A stretch of 64,000 nt of DNA from Zhihengliuella alba (GTDB lineage: Bacteria; Actinomycetota; Actinomycetes; Actinomycetales; Micrococcaceae). This document shows positions 26,745 to 35,458 of this stretch, one piece after another (position 1 is the stretch's first letter; every line of letters begins with the position of its first letter). Under the pieces are notes generated by a model. That model worked only from the letters and a program-made list of their open reading frames with translations, searched no databases and was not told the origin of the DNA. The position numbers and the translations under genes are program-made. The DNA is taken from NCBI RefSeq assembly GCF_039538765.1, contig NZ_BAABCJ010000007.1, positions 62,001-126,000 of the forward strand, given 5' to 3'.

Positions 26745-27560
26745 ATGACTTCCACCGACAACGCAACGGCCCCCGCCATCACCCTGACGATCGCTGGTTC
26801 CGAGGCGACCGGCGGCGCCGGCGCGCAGGCCGACCTGAAGACGTTCCAGCAGTTGGGCACGTACGGCATCGTCGCGCTGACGTGCATCGTCTCCTTCGAC
26901 CCGAAGGAGAGTTGGAACCACCGGTTCGTGCCGGTCGAGCCGGGTGTCATCGCGGACCAGCTGGAGGCGGTCCAGGAGTGCTACCGGGGCCAGCTGGACA
27001 CCGTGAAGCTGGGCATGATGGGCTCCCCGGCCACCATCGGGACCGTGGCGACGGCCCTGAGGAGCCAGGACTGGCGGAACGTGGTGCTGGACCCGGTGCT
27101 GATCTGCAAGGGCCAGGAGCCGGGCCACGCGCTGGACACCGACGAGGCGCTCAAGGCCGAGCTGCTCCCCCTGGCCACATTCGTGACCCCGAACCACTTC
27201 GAGGCCGAGCAGCTCTCCGGCCTGTCCATCGAGGACGAGGACGGGCTCGTCGCCGCGGCGAGGCGCATCCACGAGATCTCCGGCGCTGCGGTGCTCGCCA
27301 AGGGCGGCGTCCGCCTGGCCGGACCCGATGCCGTGGACGTCTTCTACGACGGCGAGACGCTGGAGGTCCTGCGCGCCCCGAAGATCGGCGAGGTCGCCGT
27401 CTCGGGCGCGGGCTGCTCGCTGGCCGCAGCGGTCACGGCCGAGCTGGCCAAGGGTGCGGCACCCCTCGAGGCCGCCCGTACCGCCAAGGCGTTCGTGACC
27501 CGCGGCATCGAGCGCCGCGTCTCCTCCAACGCGCCCTTCGACGCCCTCTGGCAGGGCTGA
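26745..27560 (+). CDS. pdxK: ThiD-like pyridoxine/pyridoxal kinase
   Basis: A ribokinase-fold kinase of 271 residues that phosphorylates pyridoxine/pyridoxal (or HMP) with ATP, for vitamin B6 salvage. Seen: the N-terminal LTIAGSEATGGAGAQADLKTFQ, DPVLICKG, TPNHFEAEQLSG, and the ATP/anion-hole motif VSGAGCSLAAAV. The Cys in this GAGC motif and the SFDPKESWNH stretch fit the PdxK branch of the ThiD family better than HMP-phosphate kinase. TAAAAT at 26732-26737 lies 7 bases before the ATG with no ribosome-binding site, so the mRNA is probably leaderless. Confidence 0.85.
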   Translation: MTSTDNATAPAITLTIAGSEATGGAGAQADLKTFQQLGTYGIVALTCIVSFDPKESWNHRFVPVEPGVIADQLEAVQECYRGQLDTVKLGMMGSPATIGTVATALRSQDWRNVVLDPVLICKGQEPGHALDTDEALKAELLPLATFVTPNHFEAEQLSGLSIEDEDGLVAAARRIHEISGAAVLAKGGVRLAGPDAVDVFYDGETLEVLRAPKIGEVAVSGAGCSLAAAVTAELAKGAAPLEAARTAKAFVTRGIERRVSSNAPFDALWQG

Positions 27561-27620
27561 GGCGGCGAGCGGACTCGGATGGGAAGCGCTCTCAACGCAA
27601 GGTAAATATCAAAGAACTCC

Positions 27621-27648
27621 TTGACAAGTGACATGGGTCACCTAGGCT
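27621..27648 (+). promoter_or_regulatory. Protease promoter with CRP-like site in its spacer
   Basis: Consensus TTGACA (27621-27626) and TAGGCT (27643-27648) are 16 bases apart. The spacer holds the palindrome GTGA-N6-TCAC (27628-27641), the core of a CRP/GlxR operator. A protein bound there would cover both promoter boxes. The leader to the ATG at 27740 is about 85 bases. Confidence 0.65.
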
Positions 27649-27739
27649 GGCACGCGGAGGCCGCCGCCCGGCATCACGCCAGGAGCCGGCCTCCCGCGCC
27701 GCCTCACGACGTGCGCGAATCCTGAATCCAAGGAGCAGC

Positions 27740-30700
27740 ATGTCCCACTCGCACCGTTCCCGCCGGGCCGCCCGCGGCCTGTCGCGGGCCGTGGCCGCCT
27801 CCGCGGGCCTCGCGCTCGCGGTGACCATGGCCTCGCCGGCCCAGGCGACGCCGTCGGACCCACCCGCCGAAGCCATCGCCGGCACCTCGCTCAAGGGCCA
27901 CGACGCCAAGCTGTCGCCGTCGCTGGCCCGCGCCGAGGGCCAGGTCTCCGTCTTCGTCCAGTTCGCGGGCCAGGGCGCCTACGAGCAGACGCAGCCCGAC
28001 GCCGTCCTCAAGCGGAAGGGCAAGCCGGTCGACAAGTCGGCCAAGGTCAAGGAGATCCGCAAGAACATCAAGGCTCAGGGCAAGGCCGCCGCGAAGGCGG
28101 CCAAGGCCGAGGTCGTCTACACCACCACCAACACGCTCCCCGGCGTCGCGCTCCGCGGGGACGCGGACCAGCTCCGCGCCCTCGCCGAGCGCGACGACGT
28201 CGTGAAGGTCAGCGCCATCACGCCGAAGACCCCCAGCAACTCGGGCGCCGTCGTGGACACCCGGACACTCAACGCCTGGCAGGACCTGGGCGCCACGGGC
28301 GAGGACACGACCATCGCCGTGCTGGACACCGGCGTCGACTACACGCACGCCGGTTTCGGCGGCCCCGGCACCCGCGAGGCGTACGAGCAGGCCCAGGCCT
28401 CCACCGAGCTCCCCGGCCCGGACTCGGGCCTGCTGGACCCCGAGAAGTTCATCGGCGGCTGGGACCTCACGGGCGACGACTACAACGCCAACCCGTCCGC
28501 GGACAGCTACCAGCCGATCCCCCACCCGGACCCGAACCCGCTGGACTGCGCCACGGCCGGGCACGGATCCCACGTCGCCGGCAGCGCCGCCGGCTACGGC
28601 GTGAACGCGGACGGCACCACGTTCCGCGGGGACTACTCCTCCCTCACGGCCGCCCAGGTGGCCGAGATGAAGGTCGGCCCCGGCACGGCCCCGGCGGCCC
28701 AGGTGGTCGGCATCCGCGTCTTCGGCTGCGAGGGATCGTCCGCCGTCGTCGGGCAGGCGCTCGACTACGTGCTGGACCCCAACGGCGACGGCGACTTCTC
28801 CGACCGCGCCGACGTGGTGAACATGTCGCTCGGCTCCGACCACTCGCCGGTCGACGACCCGGAGAACGACATCGTCGACGCCCTGACCCAGGTCGGCATC
28901 CTCTCGGTGGTCGCCTCCGGCAATGCCAGCGACGTGACCGACGTCGGCGGGTCCCCGGGCAACGCGGCCTCCGCTCTCACGGTCGCCAACAGCGTCGGCT
29001 CGACCGTCACGCTCGACGGCGCCGAGGTCCTCGCGCCGGCGGACGTCGCGGGCCGCGCCGCCGGCCAGTACTCCGTGAACTTCGACTACCAGAGCGCCAC
29101 GGAGGAGCAGCTCACCGGCGAGGTCGTCATGGCGCCGGCGGAGAACGCCTTCGGCTGCGACCCCTGGCCGGCCGGCACCGACCTGGGCGGCAAGTGGGTC
29201 TGGATCCAGTGGGAGGAGGACGGTGCCTTCCCGTGCGGCTCCGCCCAGCGCTTCAACAACGTGGAGGCCGCCGGCGGCGCCGGCGTCATCCTCGACTCCC
29301 CGCGCCTGGTCTTCGACGCCGGCATCGCCGGCAACAGCACCATCCCCGGCATGCAGTTGAACCAGACGTACTCGGAGCAGCTGCGCCCGGCCGCCGAGGC
29401 CGGCACGCTGCAGATCCGCCTGGACGCCGAGTGGATCGGCTCCACCAAGGCCGACTCCGGCGCCCTGGACACGCTCAACGCGAGCTCCTCGCGCGGCGTC
29501 CACGGCAGCGCCGGCACCGTCAAGCCGGACGTGGCCGCCCCCGGCACGTCGATCGGCTCCGTCGGCGTCGCGACCGGCAGCGGCCAGGCCGTCATGACCG
29601 GCACGTCGATGGCCACGCCGCACGTGGCCGGCCTCGCCGCGCTCCTCTACGGCGCCGGCGACTACACGCCGTACCAGGTCAAGTCCATGCTCATGAACAC
29701 GGCGACGGCGGACATCGAGACCGCCGAGGGCGAGGTCTACGGCCCGAACCGCGTGGGCGCCGGCCGCGTCGTCGCCGACGCCGCACTGCAGACTCCGGCC
29801 CTGGCCTTCGCGACGGACGCCCCCGAGCGCACGTCCCTGGTCTTCGGGGTGATCGAGCTCGGGACCGAGGCCTACACGGCCACGAAGTCGGTGACCGTGC
29901 AGAACCTCTCGGACACCGAGCGGACCTACGCGGCCTCCTACACGGCGGCGACGGAGATCCCCGGCGCCGCGTACTCCCTGAGCGCGGACAGCGTCACCGT
30001 CCCCGCCGGCGGGACGGCCACCCTGGACGTCACCCTGACGGTCGACCCGGCGCAGTTCGCGAAGACCATGGACCCGACCATGGAGGCGACGCAGCAGGGC
30101 CTGGCCCGCCAGTGGCTGGCCGATGCCACGGGCCGCGTCGAGCTGCGCGCGGACTCCGTGCCGACCCTGCGCGTCCCCGTGCAGGCGGCCCCCAAGCCGG
30201 TCGCGGCGATGGAGGCGGCGAAGAAGTCCAAGGTCCGCGACGGCGAGGCCTCGATCCAGCTCTCCGGCCGCGGCATCGACCAGGGCGAGGGCGCGGAGAA
30301 CATCACGTCGCTCGTCTCGCCCTTCGAGCTCGGCGCGAGCTCCGGCGACCAGCAGGACAGCGAGACGCCGGGGGCGAACGCGATGGACCTGGCGTTCGTC
30401 GGCGCCAACTCGGATGCCTCCACCGTCGGCGCTGCCGACGGCGTCCTGAGCATCGGCGTCGCAACCCACGACCAGTGGGCGCACCTGGCCGGCGGCCTCG
30501 AGATCAACGCCGAGTTCGACGTCGACCTGGACGGCACCGTGGACTTCTACACGATCACCACGCGCTACGACGACATCGACCTGGACGTGGCGGCGACCTT
30601 CGACGCCGAGACCGGTGAGAACGTCGACGTGTGGCCGGTCAACCTCGCCCAGGGCGACACGGACACCAACCTGTTCGACTCCAGCGTGGCCGCGCTGCCG

Positions 30701-31024
30701 GTCTCGCTGGCCTCGCTCGGCGTGACGGGGGACCAGCAGATCAACTACCGCGTGGCCACGTTCAGCGAGTACTACACGGACGACGACGGCCGGTCGGTCC
30801 CGGTCGACGCGACCGACTGGATCGGCTACAACCCGGTCTCGCCGGAGGTCTCCTTCGGCGGGCTGCTCTTCGCCGATCTGCCGCAGAGCACCCTGGAGGC
30901 CAGCGTGGCCACCAGCCCGGCGGGCAAGAACGGCAAGGGCAAGCCCAAGCCGGACTCCGAGGCCCTGCTGCTGCACCACCACAACGCGCTCGACGCGCGC
31001 GCCGAGGTGGTGGAGTTCAAGTAG
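27740..31024 (+). CDS. Secreted S8 family serine protease (subtilase)
   Basis: A large extracellular subtilisin-like protease of 1094 residues. A Sec signal peptide (cleavage likely after SPAQA, about residue 36) is followed by an inhibitor I9-type propeptide (about 60-160) and the catalytic domain. The triad is Asp196 in VLDTGVDYTH, His275 in GHGSHVAG and Ser623 in GTSMATPHVAGLAALL, with VVASGNAS as oxyanion-hole Asn. About 150 residues between His and Ser carry a PA (protease-associated) insertion (VMAPAENAFGCDPWPAG...RFNNVEAAGGAGVILDS). The C-terminal 430 residues are beta-rich, Fn3-like, and end with a Lys-rich then acidic tail. There is no LPXTG or membrane anchor, so it is probably released. 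AAGGAG precedes the ATG. The promoter overlaps a CRP-like operator. Confidence 0.93.
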   Translation: MSHSHRSRRAARGLSRAVAASAGLALAVTMASPAQATPSDPPAEAIAGTSLKGHDAKLSPSLARAEGQVSVFVQFAGQGAYEQTQPDAVLKRKGKPVDKSAKVKEIRKNIKAQGKAAAKAAKAEVVYTTTNTLPGVALRGDADQLRALAERDDVVKVSAITPKTPSNSGAVVDTRTLNAWQDLGATGEDTTIAVLDTGVDYTHAGFGGPGTREAYEQAQASTELPGPDSGLLDPEKFIGGWDLTGDDYNANPSADSYQPIPHPDPNPLDCATAGHGSHVAGSAAGYGVNADGTTFRGDYSSLTAAQVAEMKVGPGTAPAAQVVGIRVFGCEGSSAVVGQALDYVLDPNGDGDFSDRADVVNMSLGSDHSPVDDPENDIVDALTQVGILSVVASGNASDVTDVGGSPGNAASALTVANSVGSTVTLDGAEVLAPADVAGRAAGQYSVNFDYQSATEEQLTGEVVMAPAENAFGCDPWPAGTDLGGKWVWIQWEEDGAFPCGSAQRFNNVEAAGGAGVILDSPRLVFDAGIAGNSTIPGMQLNQTYSEQLRPAAEAGTLQIRLDAEWIGSTKADSGALDTLNASSSRGVHGSAGTVKPDVAAPGTSIGSVGVATGSGQAVMTGTSMATPHVAGLAALLYGAGDYTPYQVKSMLMNTATADIETAEGEVYGPNRVGAGRVVADAALQTPALAFATDAPERTSLVFGVIELGTEAYTATKSVTVQNLSDTERTYAASYTAATEIPGAAYSLSADSVTVPAGGTATLDVTLTVDPAQFAKTMDPTMEATQQGLARQWLADATGRVELRADSVPTLRVPVQAAPKPVAAMEAAKKSKVRDGEASIQLSGRGIDQGEGAENITSLVSPFELGASSGDQQDSETPGANAMDLAFVGANSDASTVGAADGVLSIGVATHDQWAHLAGGLEINAEFDVDLDGTVDFYTITTRYDDIDLDVAATFDAETGENVDVWPVNLAQGDTDTNLFDSSVAALPVSLASLGVTGDQQINYRVATFSEYYTDDDGRSVPVDATDWIGYNPVSPEVSFGGLLFADLPQSTLEASVATSPAGKNGKGKPKPDSEALLLHHHNALDARAEVVEFK

Positions 31025-31037
31025 CCCTCACCAGGCG

Positions 31038-31102
31038 AGCGGGCCGTGCCCGCGGCGGAGACGGATCCCCGAGGGATCGATCCGCTGCGGGCACGGCCCG
31101 CT
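31038..31102 (+). terminator. Terminator of the protease gene
   Basis: Arms of 22 bases (31038-31059 and 31081-31102) with one mismatch enclose a 21-base loop that can itself pair (GGATC/GATCC). TGTTTCG follows. Confidence 0.75.
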
Positions 31103-31266
31103 GTTTCGCGTCGCCTCCCGCAAAATCGTCACTGACCTGCGCATTTCCACTCTCCGCCTGGAGAATCTTCCGAAAAAGCCGCCCCTACTCTTTCGTATTG
31201 CGGAAAAGAATTATTCTCTTGTGAAATCCGCCACGCCCATTTACCTTTGAGGTTGCCCGCCGCGCA

Positions 31267-31282
31267 TGTGACGGGCCTCTCA
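31267..31282 (+). promoter_or_regulatory. CRP/GlxR-like site before dctA
   Basis: TGTGA-N6-TCTCA matches 9 of 10 consensus positions and lies 26 bases before the dctA ATG. The 130 bases upstream of it (31130-31250) are strikingly A+T-rich for this genome, include GAAAAGAATTATTCTC, and probably contain the promoter. Confidence 0.4.
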
Positions 31283-31307
31283 CCATCGACCGAATGGGTT
31301 CCGACCA

Positions 31308-32747
31308 ATGAAGATTTCACACGAGGCCACGCTGAAGGCGAGTTCGGCGCCGGCCAAGAAGCGGCGGCTGCACCAGTCGCTCTTCTTCCAGATCCTGATC
31401 GCCGTAGTCGCGGGGGTGCTGATCGGCCATTTCTGGCCGACCATCGGCGAGCAGCTCAGGCCGCTCGGAGACGGTTTCATACGTCTGATCAAGATGATCA
31501 TCGCCCCGCTGATCTTCCTGGTCATCGTCACCGGCATCGCAGCCGTGGGCGACGTGAAATCCGTGGGCCGCGTAGGGGTCAAGGCTCTCCTCTACTTCAC
31601 CGGAGCCACGCTCTTCGCGCTTCTGTTCGGCATGGTCGTCGCCAACATCGTCCAGCCCGGCAAGGGCTTGAACATCGATCCGTCCACCATGTCGCAGGAG
31701 GCTCTGGACGAGAAGACGGGCGGCGCCCAGCCGCACGGGGCGTCAGAATTCCTGCTCGGCGTCATCCCGGAGAGCGCCTTGGGCGCCTTCGCCGAGAACT
31801 CGCTCCTCCAGGTGCTCTTCTTCTCGGTCTTCTTCGGCATCGCGGTCATCGTCCTCGGCCAGGACCGCTGCCGTCCGCTGCTGAACATCTTCGAGCTGGT
31901 CCTGGAAATCGTCTTCAAGATCATGTCCTGGATCATGCGCGTGGCACCCATCGGCGCCTTCGGGGCCATGGCATTCATCATCGGTCAGTACGGCATCGAG
32001 ACACTCGGCACCTACGCCAAGCTCATCGCAGCCTGCTACGCGGCAGCGCTCATCTTCATCGGCCTGCTGTTCGTCGTTGCCTGGGTGATGGCAGGCGTCC
32101 CGCTCTGGTCATTCATCAAATACACCCGCGAGGAATTCCTCCTGGCCCTGGGCACGGCCTCCACCGAGGCCGTCATGCCCCGCATCATGACGAAGCTGAC
32201 GCGGGCGGGCTGCTCCCGCGCCACGACCGGACTGGTGATCCCCACCGGCTACTCGTTCAACCTCGACGGCGCAGCCATGTACCTCTCCATCGCCGTCCTC
32301 TTCCTGGCCCAGGCCTTCGGACACGACCTGAGCCTCGGCCAGCAACTGGCCGCCCTCGGCATCCTGCTCCTGACCTCCAAGGGCATGGCCGGCGTACCCG
32401 GCTCCTCCTTCCTGGCGCTCTCGGCCACCGCCGCAGCACTCGGCATCTTCCCCGTCGCCGGCGTCGCCCTGATGCTCGGCGCCGACCGTCTCATGGACTC
32501 CATGCGAGTCGCCGTGAACCTCCTCGGCAACTGCGTCGCGACCTTCGTGGTGGCCAAGTGGGAGAACCAGTTCGACCGAGGCGTCATGCAGCGCGCCTTT
32601 GCGGGCACGCTCACGGACGAGGACGAGTCCGAGTTCCAGCGCCAGCACTCCCCCGGGGCGAATGTCGCTGCCGGCAGCGAGTCCACACCTGCCCCGGGCG
32701 CCGTCCAGGTGGCCCAGCCGGTCCCGGCGACGGGCACCGCGCGGTAG
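31308..32747 (+). CDS. dctA: C4-dicarboxylate transporter DctA (DAACS family)
   Basis: A sodium- or proton-coupled importer of succinate, fumarate and malate, 479 residues. The family features are the Ser-rich re-entrant hairpin (LALGTASTEAVMP), the TM7 motif PTGYSFNLDGAAMY, the HP2 sequence SKGMAGVPGSSFLALSATAA, and GADRLMDSMRVAVNLLGNCVATFVVAKWE, all typical of DctA. The C-terminus carries a non-conserved Glu/Ala/Pro tail. The 5' half uses more A- and T-ending codons (GTA, ATA, TTG) than neighbouring genes, and the upstream region is A+T-rich, which may reflect transfer from a lower-GC relative. No strong ribosome-binding site precedes the ATG. Confidence 0.93.
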   Translation: MKISHEATLKASSAPAKKRRLHQSLFFQILIAVVAGVLIGHFWPTIGEQLRPLGDGFIRLIKMIIAPLIFLVIVTGIAAVGDVKSVGRVGVKALLYFTGATLFALLFGMVVANIVQPGKGLNIDPSTMSQEALDEKTGGAQPHGASEFLLGVIPESALGAFAENSLLQVLFFSVFFGIAVIVLGQDRCRPLLNIFELVLEIVFKIMSWIMRVAPIGAFGAMAFIIGQYGIETLGTYAKLIAACYAAALIFIGLLFVVAWVMAGVPLWSFIKYTREEFLLALGTASTEAVMPRIMTKLTRAGCSRATTGLVIPTGYSFNLDGAAMYLSIAVLFLAQAFGHDLSLGQQLAALGILLLTSKGMAGVPGSSFLALSATAAALGIFPVAGVALMLGADRLMDSMRVAVNLLGNCVATFVVAKWENQFDRGVMQRAFAGTLTDEDESEFQRQHSPGANVAAGSESTPAPGAVQVAQPVPATGTAR

Positions 32748-32772
32748 CCGCCGCGCCCACCTCCGCCCCAAT

Positions 32773-32812
32773 GACGAGCGGGCGGCCCGGATCTCCGGGC
32801 CGCCCGCTCGTC
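32773..32812. terminator. Bidirectional terminator between dctA and umuC
   Basis: Perfect 18-base arms (32773-32790 and 32795-32812) flank the loop ATCT between two convergent genes. Confidence 0.85.
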
Positions 32813-32830
32813 TGCGTCCAGAGACCTGGC

Positions 32831-34156
32831 CTAGCCGCGGACGACCGGCAGGTCCGTCCACTCGGTCGTGAAGCGGGGCGAGGAGAACTGCCGGCGCATG
32901 CTCCACGCCGCCGGCTCCGCGAGTCCGCCGCGGCCGATCCCGATCGAGGCCTGTCCGAACCGGGACTTGACCCGGCCGAGGACGTCGCTGAGCTCCGGGC
33001 CGGCCTCCGCGCCGCCCGCAGCACCGTGGCCGTCGTCGTCCCCGCCCAGCGCGGAGAACAGATCCAATTCCTCCTGTTGCGGGGCGTCGGCCGGGCTCAG
33101 TCCGGAGAGCACCACGCCGGCGCGGGCGTAGGCAGCGTCCGGCGCCACCCGGCCGCCGAGGGCGGAGACGGCGGCGCGGACGATCTCGATCGGGTCGGCG
33201 GTCGGCGCCGCCAGCGGCACGGAGACCGTGGGGTTCGACGCCATGCCGGCGGCGAAGCGGCTGGTCCCGGCGAACGCGGTGACCACGCTGGCCCGCAAAC
33301 CGCGCGCGGCGAGCCGGGAGGCGGCGCTCTGGGCGTAGACGGTCATGACCTCGCGCATCTCGGCGGCCGTGGTGACGGGCTGGGAGAACGAGCGGGAGAA
33401 CATGATCTGGTGGGCGTCCGCCCGCTCGTCGATCGGCGGGATGCACGGCGTGCCGTTGAGCTCCAGCACGGTGCGCTGCAGCACCACGGAGAACTTCCGC
33501 CGGATCCAGGCCGGGTCGGCATCGCGCAGGTCGGCGATGCTGCCGATGCCCAGCCCCTCGAGCTTCTCGCCGCTGCGCCGTCCGACGCCCCACACCTCGG
33601 TGGCCGGCAGGCGCTCCTGCAGCCGCCGGAGCTGCTCGGCCGGCAGGGAGCCGAGGGAGCAGACGCCGTCGAAGCCGGGGTTGTTCTTCGCCACGTGGTT
33701 GGCGAACTTCGCCAGCGTCTTGCTGGGGGCGACCCCCACGCAGACCGGCAGTCCCACCTGGCGACGGACGGCCTCGCGCACGGTCCCGGCGGCCTCGACG
33801 GCGGCCGCCTCGTCGCCGGCCGGCAGGCCGAGGAACGACTCGTCGATCGAGTAGATCTCCTGCCACGCGCCGAAGCGGCCGATGACCTCCATCGCGCGCG
33901 CGGACATGTCGCCGTAGAGCTCGTAGTTGCTGGACCGGGCCACGAGGCCGTGCCGCTCGGCCTCCGGCGCGAGCTTGAACCACGGCGCCCCGGTCCGGAT
34001 CCCCAGCGCCTTGGCCTCGGCGCTGCGCGCCACGACGCAGCCGTCGTTGTTGGAGAGCACGACGACGGGGCGGCCCTCCAGCCGCGGGTCGAAGACGCGC
34101 TCGCAGGAGACGTAGAAGTTGTTGACGTCGACCAGGGCGAAGAGGTGCCCGCTCAT
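32831..34156 (-). CDS. umuC: Y-family DNA polymerase, UmuC
   Basis: A translesion DNA polymerase of 441 residues. The first catalytic Asp lies in FALVDVNNFYVSCERVFDP, and the Asp-Glu pair lies in YSIDESFLGL. The helix-hairpin-helix region VWGVGRRSGEKLEGLGIGSIADLR, the little-finger domain and the C-terminal UmuC tail follow. EELDLFSALG near the C-terminus resembles a QL[S/D]LF-type beta-clamp-binding motif. The ATG at 34156 overlaps the umuD stop (ATGA), so UmuD and UmuC are translated together. Expression should be SOS-induced from the LexA box upstream of umuD. Confidence 0.93.
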   Translation of the reverse strand: MSGHLFALVDVNNFYVSCERVFDPRLEGRPVVVLSNNDGCVVARSAEAKALGIRTGAPWFKLAPEAERHGLVARSSNYELYGDMSARAMEVIGRFGAWQEIYSIDESFLGLPAGDEAAAVEAAGTVREAVRRQVGLPVCVGVAPSKTLAKFANHVAKNNPGFDGVCSLGSLPAEQLRRLQERLPATEVWGVGRRSGEKLEGLGIGSIADLRDADPAWIRRKFSVVLQRTVLELNGTPCIPPIDERADAHQIMFSRSFSQPVTTAAEMREVMTVYAQSAASRLAARGLRASVVTAFAGTSRFAAGMASNPTVSVPLAAPTADPIEIVRAAVSALGGRVAPDAAYARAGVVLSGLSPADAPQQEELDLFSALGGDDDGHGAAGGAEAGPELSDVLGRVKSRFGQASIGIGRGGLAEPAAWSMRRQFSSPRFTTEWTDLPVVRG

Positions 34157-34554
34157 AGCCGGTGCAGGCTCCGGGTGACGACGCCCCAGACGTCGAATCC
34201 TCCGGGGATGCGCTCGACCGCCGGCTCCCCCGGCGGCAGGGGGTCGGTCTCGAGCGCGCCTCCGCCGCCGTCGTGCCGGAGGCGCCGGACCATTAGCTCT
34301 CCGCCCACGACGGCGACCACGACGTTGCCGGGACGTGGTGCGCGGGCGCGCTCGACGATGATCTCGTCGCCGTCGGAGATGCCGGAGGCGGCCATCGAGT
34401 CGCCGGCGACGCGCATGACGAACGTGCTGGTGCGATCCGGGATCAGGTGCCGGTTCAGGTCGATGCCGCCGTCGTAGTAGTCCCCAGCCGGCGAGGCGAA
34501 GCCGGTGGCGGCCTTCGGGCGGACGGTCCCGGCCGCGTGCTCGGACGACTCCAT
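34153..34554 (-). CDS. umuD: UmuD-like S24 protein with Arg in place of the catalytic Lys
   Basis: A LexA/UmuD S24-family protein of 133 residues. The start at 34554 was chosen because GGGGAGGT precedes it. The sequence aligns along its length with E. coli UmuD (FASPAGDYYDGGIDLN, VAGDSMAASGISDGDEIIV). The catalytic Ser is Ser53 in GDSM. The general base should lie 37 residues later, as in UmuD (Ser60/Lys97). That position is Arg90, in ELMVRRLR, codon 34285-34287. The expected self-cleavage bond would be Thr17-Gly18 instead of Cys-Gly or Ala-Gly. The protein may therefore be cleaved poorly or not at all. It forms an operon with umuC under an SOS box. Confidence 0.88.
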   Translation of the reverse strand: MESSEHAAGTVRPKAATGFASPAGDYYDGGIDLNRHLIPDRTSTFVMRVAGDSMAASGISDGDEIIVERARAPRPGNVVVAVVGGELMVRRLRHDGGGGALETDPLPPGEPAVERIPGGFDVWGVVTRSLHRL

Positions 34555-34585
34555 GGCACCTCCCCGACGATCCGGACCACCCGCA

Positions 34586-34601
34586 TCGAACAAACTTTCG
34601 A
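34586..34601 (-). promoter_or_regulatory. SOS (LexA) box of umuDC
   Basis: TCGAAC-AAAC-TTTCGA matches 11 of 12 positions of the actinobacterial LexA consensus TCGAAC-N4-GTTCGA. It ends 32 bases upstream of the umuD start. Confidence 0.85.
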
Positions 34602-34754
34602 TCATCAGTGTAGTGCCGGGCCGGGCCCCGCGCCACGCCGAGGGTGAGCCCCGGGGTGACACCGGACCGGGCCGGGCGAAAAGCCGGATGAAGGACCCCG
34701 TCCAGTTCGCCCCACCCGGCCGCGGCGCCCCCTGCCGGCAGTCGACTGGTGCGC

Positions 34755-35297
34755 ATGGACACACTCGATACAACCCCAGTCACGCAGCACGCCGCCACCG
34801 GAACGCCCCCGGGCGTCCGCCGACGGCGGGTCCTGACCGGCGCCGCCTGGTCGGTTCCCATCATCGCCGCCGCGGTCTCCGCGCCGGCGGCATCGGCCAG
34901 CCCCTCCACGGGCGGCCAGCTGACCTATCCGGCGCCCTTCCGGTACAACGGGGCGGGGCTCCAGGTCGTCCAGACCTTCATGACCGCGACGGCGGACGGC
35001 CTGGTCGCCGGCGCCGCGACCGGGGCGATCACGCTCACGGTCAACGCCCCGGCGGGGACGACCCTGCAGACGCTCTCGCTCAACGCCGGATGGGTGCTGA
35101 CGAATCCGGACTCGACGAGCGGCACCTTCGTCTTCATCCACTCCGCGGGCATCGTCACCGGTCGCGACGGGACAGAGGAGATCTCGCTCCCGACCTACAC
35201 CCTCCAGACGCCGGAGGAGCCGCCGGCCGCGGGCTCGGTCACCATCTCCTGGACGAGCGACAACTTCACGGGAGGCTCGGTGACCTACTCGGGCTAG
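34755..35297 (+). CDS. Tat-exported small beta-rich protein
   Basis: The 180-residue protein has a twin-arginine signal: a basic GVRRRRVLTGAAW stretch, then the hydrophobic VPIIAAAVSAPAASA with a likely AxA cleavage near residue 48. The mature part of about 130 residues is rich in Thr, Ser, Val and Gly and looks all-beta (TAIT/VNAPAGTT/WVLT patterns). Similar Tat-signal proteins are common in Arthrobacter-like genomes without known function. It diverges from umuD and precedes the LuxR-type regulator by about 160 bases. An in-frame GTG at 34749 is an alternative start. Confidence 0.7.
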   Translation: MDTLDTTPVTQHAATGTPPGVRRRRVLTGAAWSVPIIAAAVSAPAASASPSTGGQLTYPAPFRYNGAGLQVVQTFMTATADGLVAGAATGAITLTVNAPAGTTLQTLSLNAGWVLTNPDSTSGTFVFIHSAGIVTGRDGTEEISLPTYTLQTPEEPPAAGSVTISWTSDNFTGGSVTYSG

Positions 35298-35458
35298 TCC
35301 CGGCGGGCAGCGACCAGGGCAGGGGGTGAGGAAAAGGGTTAAAGGCTCAAGTAACTGTCAAACCCTCGTCCCCGCCGGGTCCACCGCGCCCGAAGCGACG
35401 TACCCTCGTGACTACCGGCTGTTCCGCCCAGCCGGTTCTGGGGGAGGCGAAGTGCATC

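Noticed and set aside
34153..34773. A longer UmuD start upstream of 34554, including MIESLF at about 34605
   Set aside because: The upstream part runs across the SOS box and lacks a ribosome-binding site, whereas GGGGAGGT sits directly before the ATG at 34554.
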